A program made the translations under genes and the position numbers. From contig CAYMGQ010000037.1 in NCBI GenBank assembly GCA_964390055.1, positions 1 to 7,645 of the forward strand: DNA of 7,645 nucleotides, given 5' to 3'. Below, piece by piece: positions 1-5,047 of this stretch. Origin of the DNA: CAYMGQ01 sp964390055. Lineage in GTDB: Bacteria; Bacillota; Clostridia; Peptostreptococcales; Natronincolaceae. The notes below the pieces were generated by a model. It was given only the letters and a program-made list of their open reading frames with translations, had not been told where the DNA came from and did not search any database. Numbering within the stretch: position 1 is the stretch's first letter; each line of letters opens with the position of its first letter.

Positions 1-181
1 AAAGCAGGGTCAACGCCTGCATGCCATTGCAGATCGCCCCATCTTTCTTACTCCCAGCAACGACCCTCGACTGGGCGTCGCGAGCCGAAACAAGGAACTT
101 CATCGATATGCCCTTCGACGGATTTTTAGCCCCGCCCTCCAGATTAGTTGTGTTGACTAGAATACTGCGCCACTTCCTTTT
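1..181 (-). ncRNA. ole: OLE RNA, 5' part only (truncated by window edge)
   Basis: Seen: from about 177 leftwards the DNA changes from very A+T-rich to about 54% G+C (96 of 177 bases), with no credible reading frame. Reading on the minus strand, the RNA would begin near 181 with an A-run, then GGAAGTGGCGCAG. Self-complementary segments are dense: 179-174 with 97-92 (AAGGAA/TTCCTT), TAGT/ACTA around a short loop at 159-145, CCCAG/CTGGG at 75-71 and 57-53, and GCAGG/CCTGC at 20-16 and 8-4. Known: OLE RNA is a ~600-nt, highly conserved noncoding RNA of anaerobic, alkaliphilic or thermophilic Firmicutes. It is usually encoded beside ispA in a nusB-xseA-xseB-ispA-(OLE)-oap-dxs neighbourhood, binds Oap proteins and localises to the membrane; in Bacillus halodurans it affects cold, alcohol and Mg2+ tolerance. 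Inferred: position, composition, structure and promoter all fit OLE, and the sequence looks familiar from that family. Only the first ~180 nt are here; the rest, probably followed by oapA and dxs, would lie left of position 1. Another structured RNA is the main alternative. Confidence 0.82.
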
Positions 182-187
182 TAATTA

Positions 188-216
188 ATTATAGCATAAA
201 ATTTATAATTATTCAA
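188..216 (-). promoter_or_regulatory. Sigma-A type promoter driving the OLE RNA
   Basis: On the minus strand there is a perfect TATAAT -10 box (193-188), preceded by TG at 196-195 to give an extended -10 (TGcTATAAT). A 17-nt spacer (210-194) leads back to a TTGAAT -35 box (216-211, four of six consensus matches). The predicted start is near 180-182, exactly where the G+C-rich RNA begins. The element fits in the 47-nt gap between the ispA stop and the RNA, so the RNA can be made independently of read-through from ispA. In such A+T-rich DNA TATAAT-like hexamers are common; the TG extension, exact spacing and position are what make this one convincing. Confidence 0.75.
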
Positions 217-224
217 TAATTTAT

Positions 225-1094
225 TTAATATGATCTATATATTAATTTTAAAGTTAATTCTTTTAAAAAACTAATATCTTTATCTTTATATTTAGAAAGA
301 AGTCTAATAGATTCTTCACTTAATTTCTCAACTTCACTCTTTGCCACTTCAATTCCCTTATAAGTAGCATAGGTTAATTTATTTATTTCCTTATCTTCTT
401 TTTCATCTAAAATATCATCCTTAATTTGATAAGCCAATCCTAATTTAAGACCAAATTCCCTCATATTTTCAATTTCCTCATCATTGGCTCCACCTAAAAT
501 TGCACCAGAAACTAGAGAAGCCTGTATCAAAGCTGCTGTTTTGTTTTCATACATACACATTAGCTTTTTATCATCTATAGATATATCATTGGATATTAAG
601 TCTAAAGTCTGTCCACCTATCATTCCATATATACCCGAATATCTAGCAATTTCACTCATAGCCCTAGTATTTCTTATATAATCTTCTACTGCAATAGAAT
701 TGTCTAATGTATATTTTAACATGGTTTCAAAAGCTAAATTTAATAGTCCATCTCCAGATAAAATTGCCATAGCTTCGCCATATACCTTATGATTAGTTAA
801 CTTTCCTCTTCTAAAATCATCATCATCCATAGCTGGTAAATCATCGTGTATTAAAGAATAAGTATGTATCATTTCAATTGCCAAAGCAAAAGGAATGGCG
901 TTTTCATAATCATTTTTAAACATTTCACAAGTTTTTAATAATAATATTGGTCTTAATCTTTTACCACCTGTAAATAAACTATAATTAATAGATTCAAATA
1001 TTATATCTTGATAATTTGGATTATGTTTTAGAACATTTTTTAATTCTTCGTCTATTACCTCTTTAGTTTCCCTCATAATATTTTCTATTGACAT
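225..1094 (-). CDS. ispA: Farnesyl diphosphate synthase (geranyltranstransferase)
   Basis: This 289-aa cytosolic trans-prenyltransferase condenses IPP with DMAPP and then GPP to give FPP, the precursor for undecaprenyl phosphate and quinones. Visible motifs: GGKRLRP at 43-49; the first Asp-rich motif in HDDLPAMDDDD (83-93, DDxxxxD at 84-90) followed by RRG; GGQ at 160-162; the KT pair at 185-186; and the second Asp-rich motif DDILD at 226-230. The aromatic pair TY just before the first Asp-rich motif (78-79) resembles short-chain, FPP-type enzymes, but product length is inference. Odd: the loop after DDILD is about ten residues shorter than usual, and the GKxxGSD segment is absent before K239-LTY. 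The ATG has GGAGGT (1110-1105) ten nt upstream; this site is built from the last codons of xseB, so translation is probably coupled, with a six-nt gap. Downstream comes the OLE promoter and RNA. Confidence 0.95.
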   Translation of the reverse strand: MSIENIMRETKEVIDEELKNVLKHNPNYQDIIFESINYSLFTGGKRLRPILLLKTCEMFKNDYENAIPFALAIEMIHTYSLIHDDLPAMDDDDFRRGKLTNHKVYGEAMAILSGDGLLNLAFETMLKYTLDNSIAVEDYIRNTRAMSEIARYSGIYGMIGGQTLDLISNDISIDDKKLMCMYENKTAALIQASLVSGAILGGANDEEIENMREFGLKLGLAYQIKDDILDEKEDKEINKLTYATYKGIEVAKSEVEKLSEESIRLLSKYKDKDISFLKELTLKLIYRSY

Positions 1095-1100
1095 GTATTT

Positions 1101-1337
1101 TTATACCTCCAAATCAAAAACTTCTTCATTTATATTACCATTTTCATCTTTTAATAAAATTTTCACTTCTCCCTCAATATTTTTCAATATCTCATTGCAA
1201 TAATTATATAATTCTACACCTCTTTTGAATTTTTCCATAGAATCCTTTAAAGAAAGCTCTCCATTTTCTAAAGCCTCTAAAATTTGTTCTAATTCTTCAA
1301 TTGCCTCTTCATAACTTAATTTATTCTCTTCCATCAT
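1101..1337 (-). CDS. xseB: Exodeoxyribonuclease VII small subunit
   Basis: This is the small subunit of exonuclease VII, which with XseA degrades single-stranded DNA to short oligonucleotides. The 78-aa length is usual for the family, and the signature is clear: LSYEEAIEELEQILEALENG (7-26) followed by LSLKDSMEKFKRGVELYNYC, which forms the helical hairpin that packs on the XseA C-terminal helices. The start overlaps the 3' end of xseA by 17 nt, typical for coupled expression of the two subunits. Two consecutive ATGs (1337 and 1334) follow AAGGGAG (1350-1344); the first is six nt away and was kept, though either could be used. Its last codons supply the ispA ribosome binding site. Confidence 0.95.
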   Translation of the reverse strand: MMEENKLSYEEAIEELEQILEALENGELSLKDSMEKFKRGVELYNYCNEILKNIEGEVKILLKDENGNINEEVFDLEV

Positions 1338-2547
1338 AAAACTCTCCCTTATTAATTTTAACCACCTTTGTATTTATCATACCATCCTTAAAGATTAGAT
1401 TAAGAGAATCATTAATTGAAATTTTCTCCAAGCTAGAAACTAAATTTCCCTTTTCGTCTAATGCAATAGTATATCCTCTTCCTAAAAAAGAACTTGGGTT
1501 TAAATAATTAATTTTACTATATAGATTTTCAATTTTATTTTTATTATCTTTCATATTTGTTTCCATTAACATTATTAGATTTCGAAATAAATTGTCTAAT
1601 ATCTGATACTTATCTTTTATTTGATTGATAGGATTATAATAATTTAAATCTTTTTTAATATATTCTAAATTTTTATTGTAACTTTTTAATATATAATAAT
1701 AATTTCGATTTAATTGAATAAATTTATCCTCTAAATCTTCTTTAAGTTTACTTAGTTCTGGAGTTACTATCTCTGCTGCCGCTGAAGGCGTAGGTGCCCT
1801 TAAATCTGCAACAAAATCTGCAATAGTAAAATCTGTCTCATGACCAATTGCCGATACTATAGGAGTGTTCATATTATATATGGTCCTAGCAACTAATTCA
1901 TCATTAAAAGCAAATAATTCTTCTATAGAACCTCCACCTCGGCCTGTAATTATTACATCTATATCTTCCCTATTGTCCAAGTATATCAATCCTTCTGATA
2001 TTTCTTTTGGAGCTTGTACACCTTGAACTAAAACAGGATAAATTAATATATCTGCTATGGGAAATCTTCTTCCTATAACATTAATAATATCCCTAATAGC
2101 AGCCCCAGTAGAAGAAGTAACTACCCCAATTTTTTTAGGCATAGAAGGTATATCTTTTTTAGCAGAAGTATCAAAAAGTCCTTCTTTTTCTAATTTATTT
2201 TTCAACTCTTCAAAAGCCTGAAAAAGATCTCCTACACCACTTTTCTCTATTTTTTTAGCATATAATTGATAATCTCCTTCCCTTTCATAAACAGAGATAT
2301 ATCCTGTAATTACTACTTTCAGTCCATCCTCTAATTCAAAATTTACAGATTGATTATCTGATTTAAACATTACACATTTTATTTTGCCTCTTTCATCCTT
2401 TAAGGAAAAATACATATGTCCACTATAATGATGTTTAAAATTAGATATTTCTCCTTCCACTTTTATATTAGAAAGCAACCAATCTCCAGCAAAAATCTTT
2501 TTTATATAATTATTTACTTCAGATACTTTTAATGGTTTTGTTGCCAT
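1321..2547 (-). CDS. xseA: Exodeoxyribonuclease VII large subunit
   Basis: This is the catalytic large subunit of exonuclease VII. From the chosen start it is 408 aa. The N-terminal OB-fold DNA-binding domain covers about 1-100 (KVSEVNNYIKKIF, then VEGEISNF and HMYFSLKDE). The catalytic domain (about 130-310) carries GRGGGSIEEL (202-211) and GHETDFTIADFVADLRAPTPSAAAE (235-259, described by its key residues G235-H-E-T-D and R250-A-P-T-P-S), both hallmark motifs. The C-terminal part (about 265-360) is a Lys/Asn-rich helical region expected to form the long coiled coil that holds XseB, followed by the short terminal segment with GRGYTI. The longer in-frame GTG start at 2556 was rejected because it lies inside the Shine-Dalgarno sequence; the ATG at 2547 has AGGTGA just upstream. 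The gap to nusB is five nt and the 3' end overlaps xseB. Confidence 0.95.
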   Translation of the reverse strand: MATKPLKVSEVNNYIKKIFAGDWLLSNIKVEGEISNFKHHYSGHMYFSLKDERGKIKCVMFKSDNQSVNFELEDGLKVVITGYISVYEREGDYQLYAKKIEKSGVGDLFQAFEELKNKLEKEGLFDTSAKKDIPSMPKKIGVVTSSTGAAIRDIINVIGRRFPIADILIYPVLVQGVQAPKEISEGLIYLDNREDIDVIITGRGGGSIEELFAFNDELVARTIYNMNTPIVSAIGHETDFTIADFVADLRAPTPSAAAEIVTPELSKLKEDLEDKFIQLNRNYYYILKSYNKNLEYIKKDLNYYNPINQIKDKYQILDNLFRNLIMLMETNMKDNKNKIENLYSKINYLNPSSFLGRGYTIALDEKGNLVSSLEKISINDSLNLIFKDGMINTKVVKINKGEFYDGRE

Positions 2548-2552
2548 AATTA

Positions 2553-2972
2553 TCACCTACCACTATCTTTTAATACCCCTGATCTTACAAATCCACCCAA
2601 AACTCCATTGATAAACTTAGAGGATTCTTCAGTACTATATTTTTTTGATATTTCAATAGCCTCATTAATGGAAACTTCAATAGGTATGTCCTTTCTATAT
2701 AACATTTCGTAAATTGCAATTCTTAAGATAGACAAATCTACTCTTGCTAATCTATGTATTTCCCAACCTTCAATATGATTTTCTATATACGAATCTATAT
2801 CTCCTAAATTTTTAATTATAGTTTCTACAGCATCTTCTATATATAATTTCTCTCCCTCATCAAATGTATAGTTTTCAAAGAAAATTTTAATGGCTTCCTC
2901 AGTGAAATCTGAATTAATCTCCATTTGATATAATAATTTCATAGCAGATTCTCTTGCGTACTTTCTACCCAT
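2553..2972 (-). CDS. nusB: Transcription antitermination factor NusB
   Basis: NusB pairs with NusE (ribosomal protein S10) on boxA RNA and promotes antitermination in rRNA operons. From the chosen start it has 139 aa, normal for the family. Key features: an N-terminal GRKYARESAMKLLYQME (2-18), the W70-E-I-H-R-L-A-R-V-D core, LSILRIAIYEML (80-91), the IPIEVSINEAIEISKKY segment (96-112) and the closing FINGVLGGFVR (120-130). All-helical fold expected. An upstream ATG (2996) in the same frame would add eight residues, but AGGGAGG lies between the two ATGs, six nt before the one at 2972, and family members start with this G/R-x-x-ARE pattern. It is followed five nt later by xseA. A 35-nt gap separates it from the DUF2273 gene, with no clear promoter. 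Confidence 0.95.
   Translation of the reverse strand: MGRKYARESAMKLLYQMEINSDFTEEAIKIFFENYTFDEGEKLYIEDAVETIIKNLGDIDSYIENHIEGWEIHRLARVDLSILRIAIYEMLYRKDIPIEVSINEAIEISKKYSTEESSKFINGVLGGFVRSGVLKDSGR
2554..2559 (-). promoter_or_regulatory. Ribosome binding site of xseA (decides the start)
   Basis: AGGTGA on the minus strand is followed after six nt by ATG at 2547. The upstream in-frame GTG (2556-2554) is part of this site and cannot serve as the start. The site overlaps the nusB stop codon (TGA, 2555-2553), which suggests translational coupling. Confidence 0.75.
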
Positions 2973-2978
2973 TTCTTT

Positions 2979-2985
2979 CCTCCCT
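2979..2985 (-). promoter_or_regulatory. Ribosome binding site of nusB (decides the start)
   Basis: AGGGAGG on the minus strand sits six nt before ATG at 2972. It lies downstream of the alternative in-frame ATG at 2996, which has no comparable site of its own, so the shorter NusB is correct. Confidence 0.85.
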
Positions 2986-3007
2986 ATTGTTTCCATTTTA
3001 TATATTG

Positions 3008-3244
3008 TTAATTTCTATTGGTGGAATCAAATATCTTATCTATTAATTGCTTAAGTCTTACTTTTCTATTGTACTCACTTCCTAGAAAAATTCCCAAAGA
3101 AGTACAGAGAACTATAAATAGGGTTTTAAAAAAGCCAATAGTTAATACTAAAATAGCTATTATAAAACCAATAATCCCACCAAAAACTTTTCCCTTATTA
3201 GCTTTTGCTAATTCCATTAATTCTCTAAATATTTCCTTTGCCAA
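3008..3244 (-). CDS. DUF2273 small membrane protein
   Basis: A 78-aa protein with a hydrophilic N-terminus (AKEIFRELMELAKANKGK), two closely spaced hydrophobic helices (about 20-38 and 40-55, joined near FFKT) and a basic C-terminal tail with NRKVRLKQ. The short length, the K-G-K-x-x-G-x-x-x-G entry to the first helix and the place right after amaP match the DUF2273 family. That family accompanies Asp23 and AmaP in many Firmicutes, including the Staphylococcus aureus asp23 operon. Its biochemical role is not established; an envelope or membrane-anchoring partner of the Asp23 system is the reasonable inference. The start is TTG: GAGGTG lies eight nt upstream and there is no ATG that would keep the conserved N-terminus. 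Gap to amaP 19 nt. Confidence 0.85.
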   Translation of the reverse strand: MAKEIFRELMELAKANKGKVFGGIIGFIIAILVLTIGFFKTLFIVLCTSLGIFLGSEYNRKVRLKQLIDKIFDSTNRN

Positions 3245-3252
3245 TTTAGAAA

Positions 3253-3258
3253 CACCTC
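3253..3258 (-). promoter_or_regulatory. Ribosome binding site of the DUF2273 gene, supporting a TTG start
   Basis: GAGGTG on the minus strand is followed after eight nt by TTG at 3244. The first in-frame ATG downstream would remove ten residues of the N-terminus and has no good site in front of it. Confidence 0.7.
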
Positions 3259-3263
3259 AACAA

Positions 3264-3815
3264 TTATTTTATATTTCTAATAGGTGCGGTTACATTCGTA
3301 ATGACTACCCGAATTTCATTTACATTAATCCCTGTACAAGATTCTACATGTTCTTTTACTTTATCCTGTAGTTCTTCTGTTACCTCTGGTATATTTATCT
3401 CTGGGGAAACTTCTCCTTTTAGATCTATATATAATTGATCTTCAAATATTTTTACATTAGTCTTTATATTTCTTACCCCCATAAATTTATCCGCTACAGA
3501 TTGTGCCAATCCAACTATAGTTTCTGATGATATGTTTATTTCACCATGATCAGTTCTTTGTACTATATAAGCACTCCTAGATCTTCTTTCCCCATCTCTT
3601 CTAATACTAATTACAATAAATCTAATACTGGCCAATAGAAGTAATACTCCAACTCCTGTGTACCAAAAATTCCCTTTTGCAGAATATAAAATCGCATTTG
3701 CTTGATTTAAAGATAATATATCAGGTTGTTGAAATGGGAATATAATAAAAACTATAGATATAAAAGCTAGACAAATAGAAGAAATCACTAATATTATTCT
3801 ATCAAATATACTCAT
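3264..3815 (-). CDS. amaP: Alkaline shock response membrane anchor protein AmaP
   Basis: A 183-aa membrane protein. Two transmembrane helices are visible at about 6-27 and 52-71, separated by an extracytoplasmic stretch with QQPDILSLNQANAILYS. A basic Arg-rich patch (72-80) then leads to a cytoplasmic domain (about 90-180) that resembles the Asp23/Gls24 fold: GEINISSETIVGLAQSVADK at the start and LQDKVKEHVESCTGINVNEI plus VVITNV near the end. In S. aureus AmaP tethers Asp23 to the membrane, and the gene is next to asp23 here too, so the same role is inferred. The in-frame ATG at 3827 is directly abutted by AAGGAGG with no spacing; the ATG at 3815 is 12 nt away and gives the family-typical start MSIFDR, so I prefer it, though the spacing is slightly long. 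Confidence 0.9.
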   Translation of the reverse strand: MSIFDRIILVISSICLAFISIVFIIFPFQQPDILSLNQANAILYSAKGNFWYTGVGVLLLLASIRFIVISIRRDGERRSRSAYIVQRTDHGEINISSETIVGLAQSVADKFMGVRNIKTNVKIFEDQLYIDLKGEVSPEINIPEVTEELQDKVKEHVESCTGINVNEIRVVITNVTAPIRNIK

Positions 3816-3827
3816 AGCTGGTTTCAT

Positions 3828-3834
3828 CCTCCTT
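3828..3834 (-). promoter_or_regulatory. Ribosome binding site of amaP
   Basis: AAGGAGG on the minus strand touches the ATG at 3827 with zero spacing and lies 12 nt before the ATG at 3815. Zero spacing should not allow initiation, so the second ATG is the likelier start. Confidence 0.7.
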
Positions 3835-3849
3835 AAAAATTGTTTAAAT

Positions 3850-3874
3850 TTACCCTCTGGCTTCCAGAGGGTAA
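3850..3874 (-). terminator. Intercistronic hairpin between asp23 and amaP (attenuator or processing stem)
   Basis: A perfect 11-bp inverted repeat: TTACCCTCTGG (3850-3860) and CCAGAGGGTAA (3864-3874) around a 3-nt loop. In the direction of transcription it starts four nt after the asp23 stop codon. The sequence that follows is ATTTAAACAATTTTT, so the U-rich stretch is interrupted and partly displaced from the stem. That looks like a weak or partial terminator that would lower amaP and downstream expression relative to asp23, or a stem that protects the 3' end of an asp23 mRNA. A full terminator is unlikely because no promoter is evident between it and amaP. Confidence 0.6.
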
Positions 3875-3878
3875 TATA

Positions 3879-4292
3879 TTATTTTACTCTTGGTTCTATT
3901 TCTGGCTTGGCTTCCTTTGGTTTCTTAGGTTCCTTTGGAATATTAACGTCCTGTACATTAACATTAACTTCTATTACACTTAATCCAGTCATAGTTTCTA
4001 CTGTATTTTTTACATTTCTTTGTACTTCACTAGCAACTTCTGCAATTTTAGAACCATATTCTACTATTATAAACAAATCTATAGCTGCTTCCTTTTCTCC
4101 AACTTCCACCTTTACTCCCTTAGATAGACTTTTCATCCCTAACATTTCAGTGAAATCAGCTGTCATTCCTCCACTCATTCCTGCCACTCCATCTATCTCC
4201 GTAGCTGCTAATCCAGCTATAATAGCCACAACATCATTGGCAATTTTTACTGTACCATATTTTACTTTTTCATTATTTATCATTTCTGCCAT
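3879..4292 (-). CDS. Asp23/Gls24 family envelope stress response protein
   Basis: A 137-aa cytoplasmic protein of the Asp23/Gls24 (alkaline shock) family, which forms an abundant membrane-associated layer linked to cell envelope stress. Family features: YGTVKIANDVVAIIAGLAA (12-30) followed by TEIDGVAGMSGG, the VKVEVGEKEAAIDLFIIVEYG segment with D72 and Y79-G80, IAEVASEVQRNVKNTVE, and the closing MTGLSVIEVNVNVQDV (101-116). The end (118-137) is a Lys/Pro/Glu-rich tail (KEPKKPKEAKPE), probably disordered, that may be an interaction segment. It is the first gene of its transcription unit: a strong promoter precedes it, and a hairpin follows. A longer in-frame GTG start (4301) lies at the Shine-Dalgarno sequence; ATG at 4292 is right. 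Homologues are called asp23, gls24 or yqhY-like; YqhY occupies this nusB-linked position in Bacillus, so a link to lipid synthesis control is another option. Confidence 0.92.
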   Translation of the reverse strand: MAEMINNEKVKYGTVKIANDVVAIIAGLAATEIDGVAGMSGGMTADFTEMLGMKSLSKGVKVEVGEKEAAIDLFIIVEYGSKIAEVASEVQRNVKNTVETMTGLSVIEVNVNVQDVNIPKEPKKPKEAKPEIEPRVK

Positions 4293-4300
4293 CTTAGACA

Positions 4301-4306
4301 CCTCCC
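4301..4306 (-). promoter_or_regulatory. Ribosome binding site of asp23 (decides the start)
   Basis: GGGAGG (within GGGAGGTG) on the minus strand is eight nt before ATG at 4292. The possible in-frame GTG at 4301-4299 is inside the same site and is excluded as a start. Confidence 0.8.
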
Positions 4307-4328
4307 ATTATCGATTGGCTATAAAAGT

Positions 4329-4357
4329 ATTATATCAAAGCCATATAGTTTTTACAA
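4329..4357 (-). promoter_or_regulatory. Sigma-A type promoter upstream of asp23
   Basis: On the minus strand TATAAT (4334-4329) is preceded by TGa, making a perfect extended -10. A 17-nt spacer (4351-4335) leads to TTGTAA (4357-4352), with four of six -35 matches. The predicted start near 4322 gives a leader of about 30 nt before the asp23 ATG. The -35 box begins six nt after the spoIIIAH stop codon. This would let asp23 to ispA be expressed in growing cells, independently of the sporulation-specific spoIIIA operon. Confidence 0.75.
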
Positions 4358-4363
4358 ACATTT

Positions 4364-5035
4364 CTAATGCTTTTTCATTATTTTTATATTAGAAGCATCT
4401 AAATCTGTTTCGCTCATAATAATATCTAATATTTTTACTACATCCTGTTCACTTAATTCCTCTCTAGATACTACTACTTTCGCACTTTCACCAGTTAAAA
4501 AAATCAAAGCATCTTCAAAACCTTTTGCTTTTATTAAACCCTCTATAGTTAATTCTTTTTCCGATAAATCTCCAATACTTATGATCTTCAATTGGGCCTC
4601 GTTTCTTATTTCCTCTGTAGTCTTTTCATTATTTATTATTTCATTTAATCTATCTATTAAACTTGCCCTTAATTTATCCCTAGCTAATCTTTGTTCAATA
4701 AAATAATTCTTAGATTGTAAACTAGCTTCTTTCCCAATATTTTCACCAATAATTTTATTGGTTTCTTGCGATATTTTATCTACTTCTTTACCTTCTATAG
4801 TATCTATTATTTCCATATCATCTTGATGTTCTTCCTCTTCACTCTTCGACAATGCTTCAACTAATTCCTTTTCGTCGAATTCTAAGTTTTTTGCCATTTC
4901 CAACTCCTCATATTTTTGGTAATCAGATGATATCTTTGAATTCGCCTTAAGTGTAAGATTATGATTAATATATCCTGTGAAAACTAATAATACTATTAAT
5001 ACTACAATTATCGCTGGTTTTTTCATAGTAAACAT
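4364..5035 (-). CDS. spoIIIAH: Stage III sporulation protein AH
   Basis: A 223-aa mother-cell membrane protein. In Bacillus subtilis SpoIIIAH spans the outer forespore membrane and binds forespore SpoIIQ across the intermembrane space, joining the two cells and supporting engulfment and late forespore gene expression. Visible: a short N-terminus, one transmembrane helix (about 7-24), a charged linker (40-105) with an acidic cluster SEEEEHQDD (65-73), then the YscJ/FliF-like ring-building domain (about 110-220) starting with YFIEQRLARDKLRASLIDRL (111-130). SIGDLSEKELTIEGLIKAKGFEDAL and the terminal VVVSREELSEQDVVKILDIIM complete it. It is the last gene of the spoIIIA operon. The ATG has GGGAGG seven nt upstream, overlapping the spoIIIAG stop. 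No terminator is visible after it. Confidence 0.93.
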   Translation of the reverse strand: MFTMKKPAIIVVLIVLLVFTGYINHNLTLKANSKISSDYQKYEELEMAKNLEFDEKELVEALSKSEEEEHQDDMEIIDTIEGKEVDKISQETNKIIGENIGKEASLQSKNYFIEQRLARDKLRASLIDRLNEIINNEKTTEEIRNEAQLKIISIGDLSEKELTIEGLIKAKGFEDALIFLTGESAKVVVSREELSEQDVVKILDIIMSETDLDASNIKIMKKH

Positions 5036-5047
5036 TCATACACCTCC

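Noticed and set aside
1..177. Foreign insert, contamination or rRNA/tRNA fragment as the source of the G+C-rich left end
   Set aside because: A promoter in host-like A+T-rich DNA points precisely at it, structure is dense, no rRNA or tRNA signature is seen, and the gene context matches OLE RNA.
484..681. 65-aa open frame on the plus strand within ispA
   Set aside because: It is antisense to the well-conserved catalytic part of ispA, has no ribosome binding site and resembles no family; a shadow of the real gene.
2973..2996. Longer NusB starting at ATG 2996
   Set aside because: A near-perfect ribosome binding site lies between this ATG and the one at 2972, and NusB proteins start with the GRKYARE-type sequence.
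2986..3012. Possible promoter (TATAAA on the minus strand) before nusB
   Set aside because: No acceptable -35 box at 16-19 nt and no TG extension; in such A+T-rich DNA a lone TATAAA is expected by chance.
3018..3371. 117-aa open frame on the plus strand over the DUF2273 gene and the end of amaP
   Set aside because: It crosses two recognisable minus-strand genes and their spacer, with no plausible initiation site or protein family.
3907..4392. 161-aa open frame on the plus strand over asp23
   Set aside because: Antisense to the conserved Asp23 domain; its composition (Ser/Thr/Ile-rich) is that of a mirror of a Gly/Glu/Val-rich gene.
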